Positions 24,976 through 32,357 of a stretch of DNA of 46,116 nucleotides are shown one piece after another. A model generated the notes under the pieces. That model saw nothing but the letters and a program-made list of their open reading frames with translations, ran no database searches and was not told the origin of the DNA. Source of the stretch: CAZYME01 sp964648115. Its GTDB lineage: Bacteria; Pseudomonadota; Gammaproteobacteria; Legionellales; Legionellaceae. The position numbers and the translations under genes were made by a program. The stretch is taken from positions 1 to 46,116 of the forward strand of contig CAZYME010000020.1 of NCBI GenBank assembly GCA_964648115.1. The letters are read 5' to 3'. Each line of letters starts with the position of its first letter. The stretch's first letter is position 1.

Positions 24976-25617
24976 TCACTTGTTCACCAGCGTTTTTTGT
25001 TTATATTCACACAAATCTCGAATCACGCATTCTGGGCAATGCGGTTTACGCGCTGAACAAACGTAACGACCATGCAAAATTAACCAATGATGCGCATCTT
25101 GTAAAAATTCTTTTTCAATGTTTTTTAATAAACCTTGCTCAACAGCTAGCGGTGTTTTCCCCGGAGCAAGACCTGTACGGTTTGCCACGCGAAAAATATG
25201 GGTGTCTACGGCCATGGTTGGCTGCCCAAATGCGGTGTTGAGAACAACGTTTGCTGTTTTTCTTCCTACGCCAGGTAAGGCTTCTAAGGCTTCACGCGAG
25301 TTAGGGACCTCACCGCAAAATCGCTCAAGAAGTTGCTGACAGGTCTTGATGATATTAGAGGCTTTGCTATTAAATAAACCAATGGTTTTAATATACTCTT
25401 TGAGTTTTTCTTCCCCCAAAGCGAGTAGCGCTTGTGGCGTATTGGCAATGGGAAATAGCTTCGCCGTAGCTTTATTTACGCTAACATCGGTCGCCTGTGC
25501 AGAGAGGATGACCGCTATTAATAATTCGAACGAGGAATCATAGCTTAATTCTGTAGTCGGGTGCGGATTTTGTGCGCGTAAACGTTCAAACATAGCGCGG
25601 CGTTTTTGCTTATTCAC
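24976..25617 (-). CDS. nth: Endonuclease III (base-excision DNA glycosylase)
   Basis: A 213-residue HhH-GPD glycosylase/AP lyase. The helix-hairpin-helix and active site read ALPGVGRKTANVVLNTAFGQ (catalytic Lys) and TMAVDTHIFRVANR (catalytic Asp). The C-terminal [4Fe-4S] ligands follow the C-x6-C-x2-C-x5-C pattern in CSARKPHCPECVIRDLC. It removes oxidised pyrimidines. It overlaps the upstream rnfB-like gene by 8 bp and sits last in a metG-rnfB-nth transcription unit. Length matches the usual 211. Confidence 0.96.
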   Translation of the reverse strand: MNKQKRRAMFERLRAQNPHPTTELSYDSSFELLIAVILSAQATDVSVNKATAKLFPIANTPQALLALGEEKLKEYIKTIGLFNSKASNIIKTCQQLLERFCGEVPNSREALEALPGVGRKTANVVLNTAFGQPTMAVDTHIFRVANRTGLAPGKTPLAVEQGLLKNIEKEFLQDAHHWLILHGRYVCSARKPHCPECVIRDLCEYKQKTLVNK

Positions 25618-26230
25618 CTGGAATGCTCTTATTTTGCTTTCGTGCTAAAGCTTGCAGGATATAATCTTGCTTGGCTGCTTTGTCTTGCTGTTGATCAGAC
25701 GTCAACGCAGCTAATCGGCGCTTGTCTCTATAAGCTTGCTGTTTATCCTGCTCCTCGCGGAGCAAGCGAACTTTACGCGCATTAAAGCGTTGGCGCGCTT
25801 TATCAGGGTTATATTGTGGCTCAGTAATCGTGACGATTTCTATGCAATCAACAGGGCATGGCTCTACACATAGCCCACAGCCGGTGCATTCATGATTAAG
25901 CACGCTATGCATTACTTTCCCGCTACCAATAATGGCATCAACGGGGCAGGCTTGAATGCATTTAGTGCAACCAATGCATTCCACTTCACGAATGACTGCT
26001 AATGCGGGCGCGCGTGCTCGCTCTTCTATACCAGCTAAGTAAGGCGTGGCATCAACATCAAGAAGTTGCCCTAATGCTTTAACGGTGGCGCTACCTCCTG
26101 GCGGGCAAAGATCAATCGCCGCACTTTTTTGTGCCAAAGCTTGCGCATAAGGCAGGCATCCAGGATAACCACATTCTCCGCATTGGGTTTGTGGTAATAG
26201 CGCATCAATTTCTTTGACGGAGGCTCTCAT
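25610..26230 (-). CDS. rnfB: RnfB-like iron-sulfur protein without membrane anchor
   Basis: 206 residues. The N-terminal Cys motif QTQCGECGYPGCLPYA plus a later CPPGG binds one 4Fe-4S cluster. Two ferredoxin motifs, CIGCTKCIQACPVDAI and CTGCGLCVEPCPVDC, bind two more. A charged, probably helical tail of about 60 residues follows. True RnfB proteins start with a membrane helix; this one begins directly at the Cys domain, and no rnfA, C, D, G or E is nearby, so it is more likely a soluble electron carrier, perhaps feeding nearby Fe-S enzymes such as Nth. The ATG at 26230 lies right after the metG stop (26232); an upstream TTG (26251) would overlap metG. Confidence 0.85.
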   Translation of the reverse strand: MRASVKEIDALLPQTQCGECGYPGCLPYAQALAQKSAAIDLCPPGGSATVKALGQLLDVDATPYLAGIEERARAPALAVIREVECIGCTKCIQACPVDAIIGSGKVMHSVLNHECTGCGLCVEPCPVDCIEIVTITEPQYNPDKARQRFNARKVRLLREEQDKQQAYRDKRRLAALTSDQQQDKAAKQDYILQALARKQNKSIPGE

Positions 26231-26231
26231 A

Positions 26232-27875
26232 TTAGGCTTTGCTCTGGGCAAACATAGCGTCTATTTTTTCTTTTTCTACGCGAACTATAAGAGGAGAAAA
26301 TGGACGAATCGTATGGCTTAACAAAGGGGTATCTATACTGTCCCACATTAATGGCTCACAGTTTAAAAAATGCTCTGCAGCAATGGCCATTTGAGGAAGC
26401 ACGGGTTTAAGATAAGTCATCAGTACACGAAATAAATTTAAACCCATAGTACATATCGCTTGCACTTCAGATTCGCGCTCGGGATCCTTTGCTAATACCC
26501 AAGGTTTATTGGTATCAATGTATTGATTTACCTGATCAGCAGCGTCCATGATTTGTCGAATTGCGCGTGCATAATCACGCTGGACATACGCCTCAACAAT
26601 ACTTGAACGCAGTTTGAGCAAGCTTTCATAAAGCTTTGGTTCAGATAACGAAGCAGCTAGTTGATTCTCAAATCGTTTGTTAATAAATCCAGCGCAACGG
26701 CTGGCAATATTGACGACTTTCCCCACTAAATCTGCATTGATACGGTTAGTAAAATCTTCAAAATTTAGATCCAAGTCGTCGACACGGCCATTTAATTTAG
26801 CGGCGAAATAATAACGTAGATACTCAGGGTTTAAATGAGCCAGGTAGGCGCGTGCTTCAATAAATGTTCCGCGCGATTTTGACATTTTTTGGCCATCCAC
26901 GGTTAAAAACCCATGGGTGAAAATTGCTGTAGGCAGGCGATGATCGCTACCGGCAAGAATTGCAGGCCAAAATAAGGCATGGAAATAGACAATGTCTTTA
27001 CCTACAAAATGATAAAGCTCAGTGGTTGAATCCTTGTCCCAAAATTCAGAAAACGAAATTGCATTCTCATCACAATATTTTTTAAAGCTTGCCATATAGC
27101 CAATCGGCGCATCTAACCACACATAAAAATATTTATCGACAGTGCCTGGGATAGGAAAACCAAAATAGGGGGCGTCGCGTGAAATATCCCATTGTTTTAA
27201 GCCAGCCGTGAACCACTCATCAAGTTTGTTCGCGACTTCGGCTTGTAGATGACCTTTGCGCGTCCATTCTTTTAATAATGTTTCATAACGGGGTAGATCA
27301 AAAAAGTAATGCTCGGATTCTTTTTCTATCGGTTTGGCCCCAGAAATAGCAGAAACAGCGTCCAATAATTCAACGGGCGTATAAGTTGCACCACACGCTT
27401 CACAGTTATCGCCATATTGGTCATGTGCCCCGCATTTAGGACAAGTCCCTTTTACATAGCGGTCTGGTAAAAACATATTTTTAACCGGATCGTAAGCCTG
27501 GCGTATGGTTTTTGTAACGATATCGCCCCGCGCTTGTAGTTTGGTATAAATGTCAGCGGCTAACGTTTGATTTTCTGGGGAGTGAGTGGTGTGGTAGCAA
27601 TCATATGCGATATGAAAAGCTGTAAAATCCTGCTCATGGCTTTGTTTCATCTCAGCTGTCAATGCTTCGGGGGAAATACCAAGTTGTTCTGCTTTTAACA
27701 TGATGGGGGTGCCATGCGCATCGTCCCCGCAGATGCTGATACAGTGATGCCCGAGCATTTTGTGGGTGCGCACCCAAATGTCGGTTTGAATGTGTTCGAC
27801 CATGTGCCCTAAATGCAGGTGACCATTAGCATATGGAAGTGCGCTGGTAACCAGCATTTTACGAGTTGTTGTCAT
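26232..27875 (-). CDS. metG: Methionyl-tRNA synthetase
   Basis: A 547-residue class I synthetase: the HIGH-type motif in SALPYANGHLHLGHM, KMSKSRGTF as the KMSKS loop, and a zinc knuckle with CPKCGAHDQYGDNCEACG. It charges tRNA-Met for initiation and elongation. It lacks the C-terminal tRNA-binding/dimerisation domain that makes the E. coli enzyme 677 residues long, a known shorter form. First gene of the metG-rnfB-nth unit, with GGTGGG upstream of the ATG. Confidence 0.96.
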   Translation of the reverse strand: MTTTRKMLVTSALPYANGHLHLGHMVEHIQTDIWVRTHKMLGHHCISICGDDAHGTPIMLKAEQLGISPEALTAEMKQSHEQDFTAFHIAYDCYHTTHSPENQTLAADIYTKLQARGDIVTKTIRQAYDPVKNMFLPDRYVKGTCPKCGAHDQYGDNCEACGATYTPVELLDAVSAISGAKPIEKESEHYFFDLPRYETLLKEWTRKGHLQAEVANKLDEWFTAGLKQWDISRDAPYFGFPIPGTVDKYFYVWLDAPIGYMASFKKYCDENAISFSEFWDKDSTTELYHFVGKDIVYFHALFWPAILAGSDHRLPTAIFTHGFLTVDGQKMSKSRGTFIEARAYLAHLNPEYLRYYFAAKLNGRVDDLDLNFEDFTNRINADLVGKVVNIASRCAGFINKRFENQLAASLSEPKLYESLLKLRSSIVEAYVQRDYARAIRQIMDAADQVNQYIDTNKPWVLAKDPERESEVQAICTMGLNLFRVLMTYLKPVLPQMAIAAEHFLNCEPLMWDSIDTPLLSHTIRPFSPLIVRVEKEKIDAMFAQSKA

Positions 27876-27970
27876 CTACCCACCATGATAAAAATAGCAA
27901 ATTATAACCGAATTGTGCTGTGATTGCTGTATAATTGGTAACCGTAGTCTAAAAAGTGTCTGTTTCGAAA

Positions 27971-27996
27971 GTAGGTTGGGCCATGGCCCAACCTAC
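27971..27996. repeat. Perfect 26-bp GTAGGTTGGGCCATGG palindrome
   Basis: GTAGGTTGGGCCA followed directly by its reverse complement, a perfect palindrome with no spacer, in the divergent gap between metG and ubiX. Because it lies between two start sites it cannot be only a terminator; mobility or protein binding are alternatives. Same family as 21222, 24945 and 32147. Confidence 0.8.
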
Positions 27997-28035
27997 ATTT
28001 TAAATTTCCCGAGATTTATTTAAAGGTGAACGCTT

Positions 28036-28599
28036 ATGAGTAACCCACGCCTTATCATCGGTATCAGTGGCGCGTCAGGCATCATTTATGGCATACGCCT
28101 CTTGCAGGTTTTGCAGCAAATGCCGGTTGAAACACATTTGGTGATCAGCAAAGCCGCGCAATTAACGCGTGTTCACGAAACAACGATGAGCGCGGCGGAG
28201 CTTAAATCGCTAGCAGATGTATACCACCCATACAATGACATTGCCGCATCCATTGCCAGCGGGTCGTTCAAGACTATGGGTATGATTATAGCCCCTTGCT
28301 CGATGAAAAGCTTAGGTGAAATTGCCCAGGGAATTGGCGGTAATTTATTAACCCGTGCCGCTGATGTTGTGCTGAAGGAACGTCGTCGTTTAGTGCTGAT
28401 GCCTCGCGAATCCCCTTTGCATCTCGCACACTTGCAGAATATGCTCACTGTTACTCAAATGGGAGGCATTATCTGCCCGCCAGTTCCTGCTTTTTATCAT
28501 AAGCCTGAAAGTATTACGGACATAGTGAATGACAGCGTGGCTCGAGTGCTCGATTTATTTGATTTAGACAGCGGTTTATTGCGATGCTGGGGGGAATAA
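28036..28599 (+). CDS. ubiX: Flavin prenyltransferase UbiX
   Basis: 187 residues with the FMN-binding start IIGISGASGIIYGIRLL, the block APCSMKSLGEIAQGIGGNLL, and LVLMPRESPLHLAHLQNM. UbiX attaches a dimethylallyl group to FMN to give the prenylated flavin needed by the UbiD decarboxylase in ubiquinone synthesis. A ribosome site AAAGGTG precedes the ATG. Convergent with the orphan gene on the right, sharing the terminator at 28598-28625. Confidence 0.95.
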   Translation: MSNPRLIIGISGASGIIYGIRLLQVLQQMPVETHLVISKAAQLTRVHETTMSAAELKSLADVYHPYNDIAASIASGSFKTMGMIIAPCSMKSLGEIAQGIGGNLLTRAADVVLKERRRLVLMPRESPLHLAHLQNMLTVTQMGGIICPPVPAFYHKPESITDIVNDSVARVLDLFDLDSGLLRCWGE

Positions 28600-28625
28600 A
28601 AAACGCGGCTTAAGCCGCGTTTTTT
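28598..28625. terminator. Bidirectional rho-independent terminator
   Basis: AAAAAA-CGCGGCTTAAGCCGCG-TTTTTT is a perfect GC-rich hairpin with a T-run on either strand. It sits between the convergent ends of ubiX (28599) and the minus-strand orphan gene (28640). Confidence 0.95.
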
Positions 28626-28639
28626 AAAAAGAAAAATCT

Positions 28640-29422
28640 TTATTGCGTCATTCCATTGGTATTACTAGCGTCAGCGTCAGCATTAGGCCTTGCAGGGTGG
28701 CTGCCATGTGCAGAATAAAGTGCACTACTTCCCGCACCGAACCGACTATAAGCTGGCATCGCACTGTCTGGGGTAAAGGGGGTTTGGAGCCAATATGGTT
28801 GATCAGCAACAGCAGCTGAGCTAAGCGGCGGTAACCCCAGTCTCCCAGTAGCGGCTGCGGCTGGCAATGTGCTTTGTGCGCCAAAGGAGGTGGTTGCTGA
28901 CCAATCTGCGTGGTCAGCAGAACTAGCAGTTGGGCTATGAGGCGGCGAATCATCCTGCACCACATCCGGCCGCATTCTTCGTCCCCCTTCGTTCCAATCC
29001 CATGGATTAGCTGGAGTGGGGTCATCAGCCAAATGCCCCATTGTTGTTCCATAGCTAGAATCATGTCCTGGGCCTGCGCGATAAAAAGTTGGATCATCAT
29101 CTGCATTATCAAAGGTTTGAACTAAAGTTGGATCATCATCTGCATTATCAAAGGTTTGAACTGGGGCGTGCTCTCTATATAATCTCCTTCCCCGACGAGG
29201 CTCATCGCCACGAGAAAAAAGAAAACCAAAAAGCCTACCAATTCCATATACAAGGGCTGTAACTGCCAAACTCATAGCCACAGTAACAGTTGCGACTACA
29301 GCAGTGGAAATTGCTCCAGCAAAAATTATAGGGAGCACAAAAGGAGCAACAGTGGCGACCGTGGCGCCAATGGCTACTGCTAGTATTGATTTAACCGGGT
29401 GTTTTGTTATGAAACCTAACAT
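28640..29422 (-). CDS. Orphan membrane protein with a tandem 13-residue repeat
   Basis: 260 residues, no family recognised. Residues 10-67 are hydrophobic, Ala/Val-rich, with two probable membrane spans (SILAVAIGATVATVAPFVLP and a following one), then a basic stop-transfer stretch RGDEPRRGRR. The remaining 190 residues are low-complexity, rich in Asp, Ser, Pro and Ala, and begin with two copies of VQTFDNADDDPT. The DNA copies are identical (39 bp each), so the duplication is recent. The ATG at 29422 has AGGAG about 7 nt upstream. The topology suggests a two-span anchor with a long disordered tail. A secreted effector or an envelope protein are guesses only. It ends at a strong terminator. Confidence 0.65.
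   Translation of the reverse strand: MLGFITKHPVKSILAVAIGATVATVAPFVLPIIFAGAISTAVVATVTVAMSLAVTALVYGIGRLFGFLFSRGDEPRRGRRLYREHAPVQTFDNADDDPTLVQTFDNADDDPTFYRAGPGHDSSYGTTMGHLADDPTPANPWDWNEGGRRMRPDVVQDDSPPHSPTASSADHADWSATTSFGAQSTLPAAAATGRLGLPPLSSAAVADQPYWLQTPFTPDSAMPAYSRFGAGSSALYSAHGSHPARPNADADASNTNGMTQ
29085..29162. repeat. 39-bp perfect tandem duplication inside a coding region
   Basis: Two identical 39-bp units (29085-29123 and 29124-29162) starting AAAGTTGGATCATCATCTGC. In frame with the minus-strand orphan gene, adding 13 residues per copy. Copy number may vary between strains by slippage. Confidence 0.95.
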
Positions 29423-29518
29423 TAATAATACTCCTCAGAATTAAATTGCCGGCCATTTTAGCACTAATACCAACAAATGTGAACCAAAAATGCGCAATAA
29501 ATTAAAAACATGGATAAT

Positions 29519-30190
29519 TTATTGATAACTAGTGGGATCTGTTATCCCTGCCGCCTTAAAACCTCGTTGTCGTAACACGCAACTATCGCAATGCCCACAA
29601 GCAGCACCTTTCTCATCTAACTGATAACATGAAACGGTTAAACTATAGTCAACATCTAACGCCACACCAGCCTGAATGATCTCTGCTTTAGATAAATGCA
29701 GCAAAGGCGCTTGGATAGTAATATGTTTTCCTTCCACCCCCATTTTAGTAGCAACATTCGCTAAATTTTGAAATGACGCTATAAACTCAGGTCGGCAGTC
29801 GGGATAATGTGAATAATCCACCGCATTCGCTCCGATGAAAATATCATAAGCGCCAATACTTTCAGCCAAGCCTAATGCTATGGATAAGAAAACAGTGTTA
29901 CGGGCAGGGACATAGGTTACCGGAATATCAGTGGAGCCTTGATAACTAGGAACTGCGATATTGCAATCTGTAAGAGCGGAAGCTCCAAACTGGCCAATAT
30001 CAAGCGTTACTATTCGATGATCGGCTACCCCGTTTTTTTGGGCGATAGTATGCGCGGCAGTTAATTCATAAGCATGCCGCTGACCATAAGCAAAACTCAA
30101 CGCATAACAAGTAAAACCCTGCGCTTTGGCCATGGCTAAACAGGTAGCGGAATCAAGCCCACCCGACAACAAAATGACTGCTTTTTTCAT
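29519..30190 (-). CDS. queC: 7-cyano-7-deazaguanine synthase
   Basis: 223 residues: the PP-loop AVILLSGGLDSATCLAMAKA at the N-terminus for ATP, and a C-terminal zinc site with Cys residues in CGHCDSCVLRQRGF plus an upstream Cys. QueC converts carboxy-deazaguanine to preQ0 in queuosine biosynthesis. No other queuosine gene is present here. Preceded upstream by a palindrome-rich gap and followed by an orphan gene on the same strand after 96 bp. Confidence 0.95.
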   Translation of the reverse strand: MKKAVILLSGGLDSATCLAMAKAQGFTCYALSFAYGQRHAYELTAAHTIAQKNGVADHRIVTLDIGQFGASALTDCNIAVPSYQGSTDIPVTYVPARNTVFLSIALGLAESIGAYDIFIGANAVDYSHYPDCRPEFIASFQNLANVATKMGVEGKHITIQAPLLHLSKAEIIQAGVALDVDYSLTVSCYQLDEKGAACGHCDSCVLRQRGFKAAGITDPTSYQ

Positions 30191-30276
30191 GATATCCCCA
30201 CAGCTTTAAAATATGACTTAAAATAACACAAAAAAGCCTCGTTAAGATCAACCAACGCAAAAAATTGAAGAGTACT

Positions 30277-30410
30277 TCCTTCTCCCCGGGAGGTGCCCGA
30301 CAGGGCGGATGAGGGGCGATTAAAAATGTATAACTTCAAATGTATTTTTTGATTTTATCTACCCTCACCTGCCCTGTCGGGCATCCTCTCCCATCAATGG
30401 GAGAGGAGAC
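30277..30410. repeat. GCCCGACAGGGC inverted repeat with a CTCTCCC hairpin
   Basis: GGTGCCCGACAGGGCGGATG (from 30292) and an imperfect reverse complement, CACCTGCCCTGTCGGGCATC (30365-30384), flank about 50 AT-rich bases. A second perfect hairpin CCTCTCCCAT-CA-ATGGGAGAGG lies at 30385-30406. Related pieces occur at 41611-41653 and around 36850. This fills the 350-bp gap between queC and the manC-type gene. The remainder of that gap shows nothing else I recognise. Confidence 0.7.
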
Positions 30411-30540
30411 TACGATTCTTGATCTGTGCTAAAAACAAATCCCGTCTATACGAGAGTTTCGCCTTGCGGAGATCCATAATTGATATTTAAAGCCCACTGC
30501 TGCTAAAATGCCGAGCAATTATGCCATTGGATGGATAGTA

Positions 30541-31986
30541 ATGACGGCTCAATTTTTCCCTGTAGTTCTTGCGGGCGGCTCTGGCACCCGTCTATGGCCT
30601 TTATCTCGAAAAAATTTCCCCAAGCAATTTTTGCGTCTTCAAGGGGAAACATCGCTTCTACAGCAAACCATGCAAAGGGCAATAACATTACCCCATGCCG
30701 GGAAAACATTAGTCGTAAGCAACGAGGCGCATTATTTTCTTTGCCAAGAGCAGTTGCAAGCGTTTGCCGAGAATATCACGTATTTGTTAGAACCCTGTGC
30801 ACGTAACACAGCACCTGCCATTGCCAGCGCAGCCCACTACATTACATCGATAGCGGGTCCCGATGCTGTAATGCTTATTCTACCCTCAGATCATTGGATT
30901 GCGGACGATAAAGCCTGGCACGCCGCTATGCTAGAGGGTGCACAATTTGCTGCACGCGAATCAGCACTGGTTACTTTTGGCATACAACCAGCAGGCCCTA
31001 AAACAGGGTATGGCTACATCGAAGCCGCGCAGCTTCTGGCTGGTAATGTATTAGCCGTGGGCAGTTTTCGCGAAAAGCCAGACACCAAAACAGCAGAAGA
31101 GTTTATTGCTAGCGGTAATTACTATTGGAACAGCGGGATGTTTGTGTGCCGGGCTGGTACTTATCTGGATGAATTAAAACAGCATGCACCCGATATTTTT
31201 AATCACAGTGCACAGGCGGTCGCTAAAGCCTATCATCATCAGGATTATTTACGCCTGAATGAAGAGGCCTTCGCGCTATGCCGTGATGACTCCATCGATT
31301 ATGCCGTGATGGAAAAAACCGATAAAGCGGCAATTATTCCAGTTAATATGCAGTGGAGTGATTTAGGTTGTTGGACTTCAGTTGCAGAGGCGAACCAGTT
31401 GGATGAAAACGGCAATGCATTACATGGAAAAGTGATCGCCAAGGATAGCCGTAATTGCCTTATCACCAGTGAAGATACACTAGTTACAACGTTGGGTATC
31501 CAAGATCAAATCATTGTAGTGACTGCCGATGCGGTCTTGGTAGCTGATAAGCGGTACTCACAGCAAGTAAAAGAAATTGTTAATGCATTGGGTAAAGAAC
31601 ACGGCCAATTGGCCCATGAGCATCAACGTGCTGCGCGCCCTTGGGGGCATTATGAAGTGTTAGCGGAAGGCCCCACGTTTAAAGTTAAACGTTTGATGGT
31701 GAAACCTGGCGCCAGATTGTCGCTGCAAATGCATCAATACCGCGCGGAGCATTGGGTAGTGGTAAGTGGAGAAGCCGAAGTAGTAAATGACAAGCAGGTA
31801 ATGCGTTTAACGATGAATCAATCGACCTACATCCCCGAAAAGACCCTTCACCGCTTGAGTAACCCTGGTAGTGAGCCTTTGTATGTGATTGAAGTACAAA
31901 GCGGTAGCTATCTGGGCGAGGATGATATCACACGTTTTGACGATATTTATCAACGCAAAACGTCAGTGGAGGCAGTAACCAACTGA
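30541..31986 (+). CDS. manC: Mannose-1-phosphate guanylyltransferase / mannose-6-phosphate isomerase
   Basis: 481 residues, the bifunctional AlgA/ManC/CpsB type. The N-terminal nucleotidyltransferase has VLAGGSGTRLWPLSRKNFPK; the centre has FREKPDTKTAEEFI and NSGMFV. The C-terminal cupin (ARPWGHYEVL, LSLQMHQYRAEHWVVVSGEA) is the isomerase/type II PMI domain. It makes GDP-mannose for surface glycans, so it can supply GDP-sugars to the glycosyltransferases further left. The start at 30541 gives the normal N-terminus and has GGATGGA upstream; an in-frame ATG at 30508 is less likely. Confidence 0.93.
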   Translation: MTAQFFPVVLAGGSGTRLWPLSRKNFPKQFLRLQGETSLLQQTMQRAITLPHAGKTLVVSNEAHYFLCQEQLQAFAENITYLLEPCARNTAPAIASAAHYITSIAGPDAVMLILPSDHWIADDKAWHAAMLEGAQFAARESALVTFGIQPAGPKTGYGYIEAAQLLAGNVLAVGSFREKPDTKTAEEFIASGNYYWNSGMFVCRAGTYLDELKQHAPDIFNHSAQAVAKAYHHQDYLRLNEEAFALCRDDSIDYAVMEKTDKAAIIPVNMQWSDLGCWTSVAEANQLDENGNALHGKVIAKDSRNCLITSEDTLVTTLGIQDQIIVVTADAVLVADKRYSQQVKEIVNALGKEHGQLAHEHQRAARPWGHYEVLAEGPTFKVKRLMVKPGARLSLQMHQYRAEHWVVVSGEAEVVNDKQVMRLTMNQSTYIPEKTLHRLSNPGSEPLYVIEVQSGSYLGEDDITRFDDIYQRKTSVEAVTN

Positions 31987-32005
31987 TTTTCTAAAAAACA
32001 CCATC

Positions 32006-32086
32006 GTAGCCCGTATGGAGCGAAGCGGAATGCGGGATCAAACCGGGAGTCCATTCCCGCATTCCGCTTCGCTCCATACGGGCTAC
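32006..32086. repeat. GTAGCCCGTATGGAGCG inverted repeat, copy 1
   Basis: Perfect 32-bp arms: 32006-32037 begins GTAGCCCGTATGGAGCGAAG and 32055-32086 is its exact reverse complement, with a 17-nt loop. A second copy is at 40214-40293, and a fragment (TTGTAGCCCGAATG) follows at 32111. REP-like element in the 371-bp gap between the manC-type gene and the orphan gene at 32358. Confidence 0.9.
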
Positions 32087-32121
32087 ATTGATCTGTTCCT
32101 CTTTTCATCCTTGTAGCCCGA

Positions 32122-32217
32122 ATGTCCGATATTTTATCCATTAAATGTAGGTTGGGCCATTGGCCCAACAAGCGCACGAAGTGCACCATTATTTGTGAAA
32201 TGTCCGATATTTAATCC
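32122..32217. repeat. 18-bp direct repeats flanking a GTAGGTTGGGCC palindrome
   Basis: ATGTCCGATATTTTATCC (32122-32139) and ATGTCCGATATTTAATCC (32200-32217) differ at one base and flank a segment containing GTAGGTTGGGCCATTGGCCCAAC (32147-32169) and a small GTGC dyad. The arrangement may reflect insertion of the palindrome into, or together with, a duplicated sequence. Confidence 0.7.
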
Positions 32218-32270
32218 CAAGTAAAGTAAAGATTGTTATCAATGTGTAAAGGTACGCAGCCCAGCCTTGT

Positions 32271-32298
32271 TTGACAAATTGATTATATGTTATAAAAT
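32271..32298 (+). promoter_or_regulatory. Strong sigma70 promoter candidate
   Basis: A perfect -35 TTGACA (32271-32276) and TATAAAAT at 32291-32298: TAAAAT at 16-bp spacing, or TATAAA at 14 bp with an extended TG. It lies about 60 bp before the orphan gene at 32358, leaving a short leader. Confidence 0.6.
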
Positions 32299-32357
32299 AG
32301 AGCATGATTAGCAATTTTGATCAAAGTGCATATTTATAGAACAGTATAAGGTTTCCT

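Noticed and set aside
28648..29112. 154-codon minus-strand frame with many Gln and Leu
   Set aside because: It overlaps the 260-residue orphan gene in another frame; that gene has the ribosome site, membrane spans and terminator, and the Gln-rich reading is a by-product of its repeats.
29085..29162. CRISPR-like repeat
   Set aside because: Two contiguous identical units without spacers, in frame within a gene; it is a tandem duplication.
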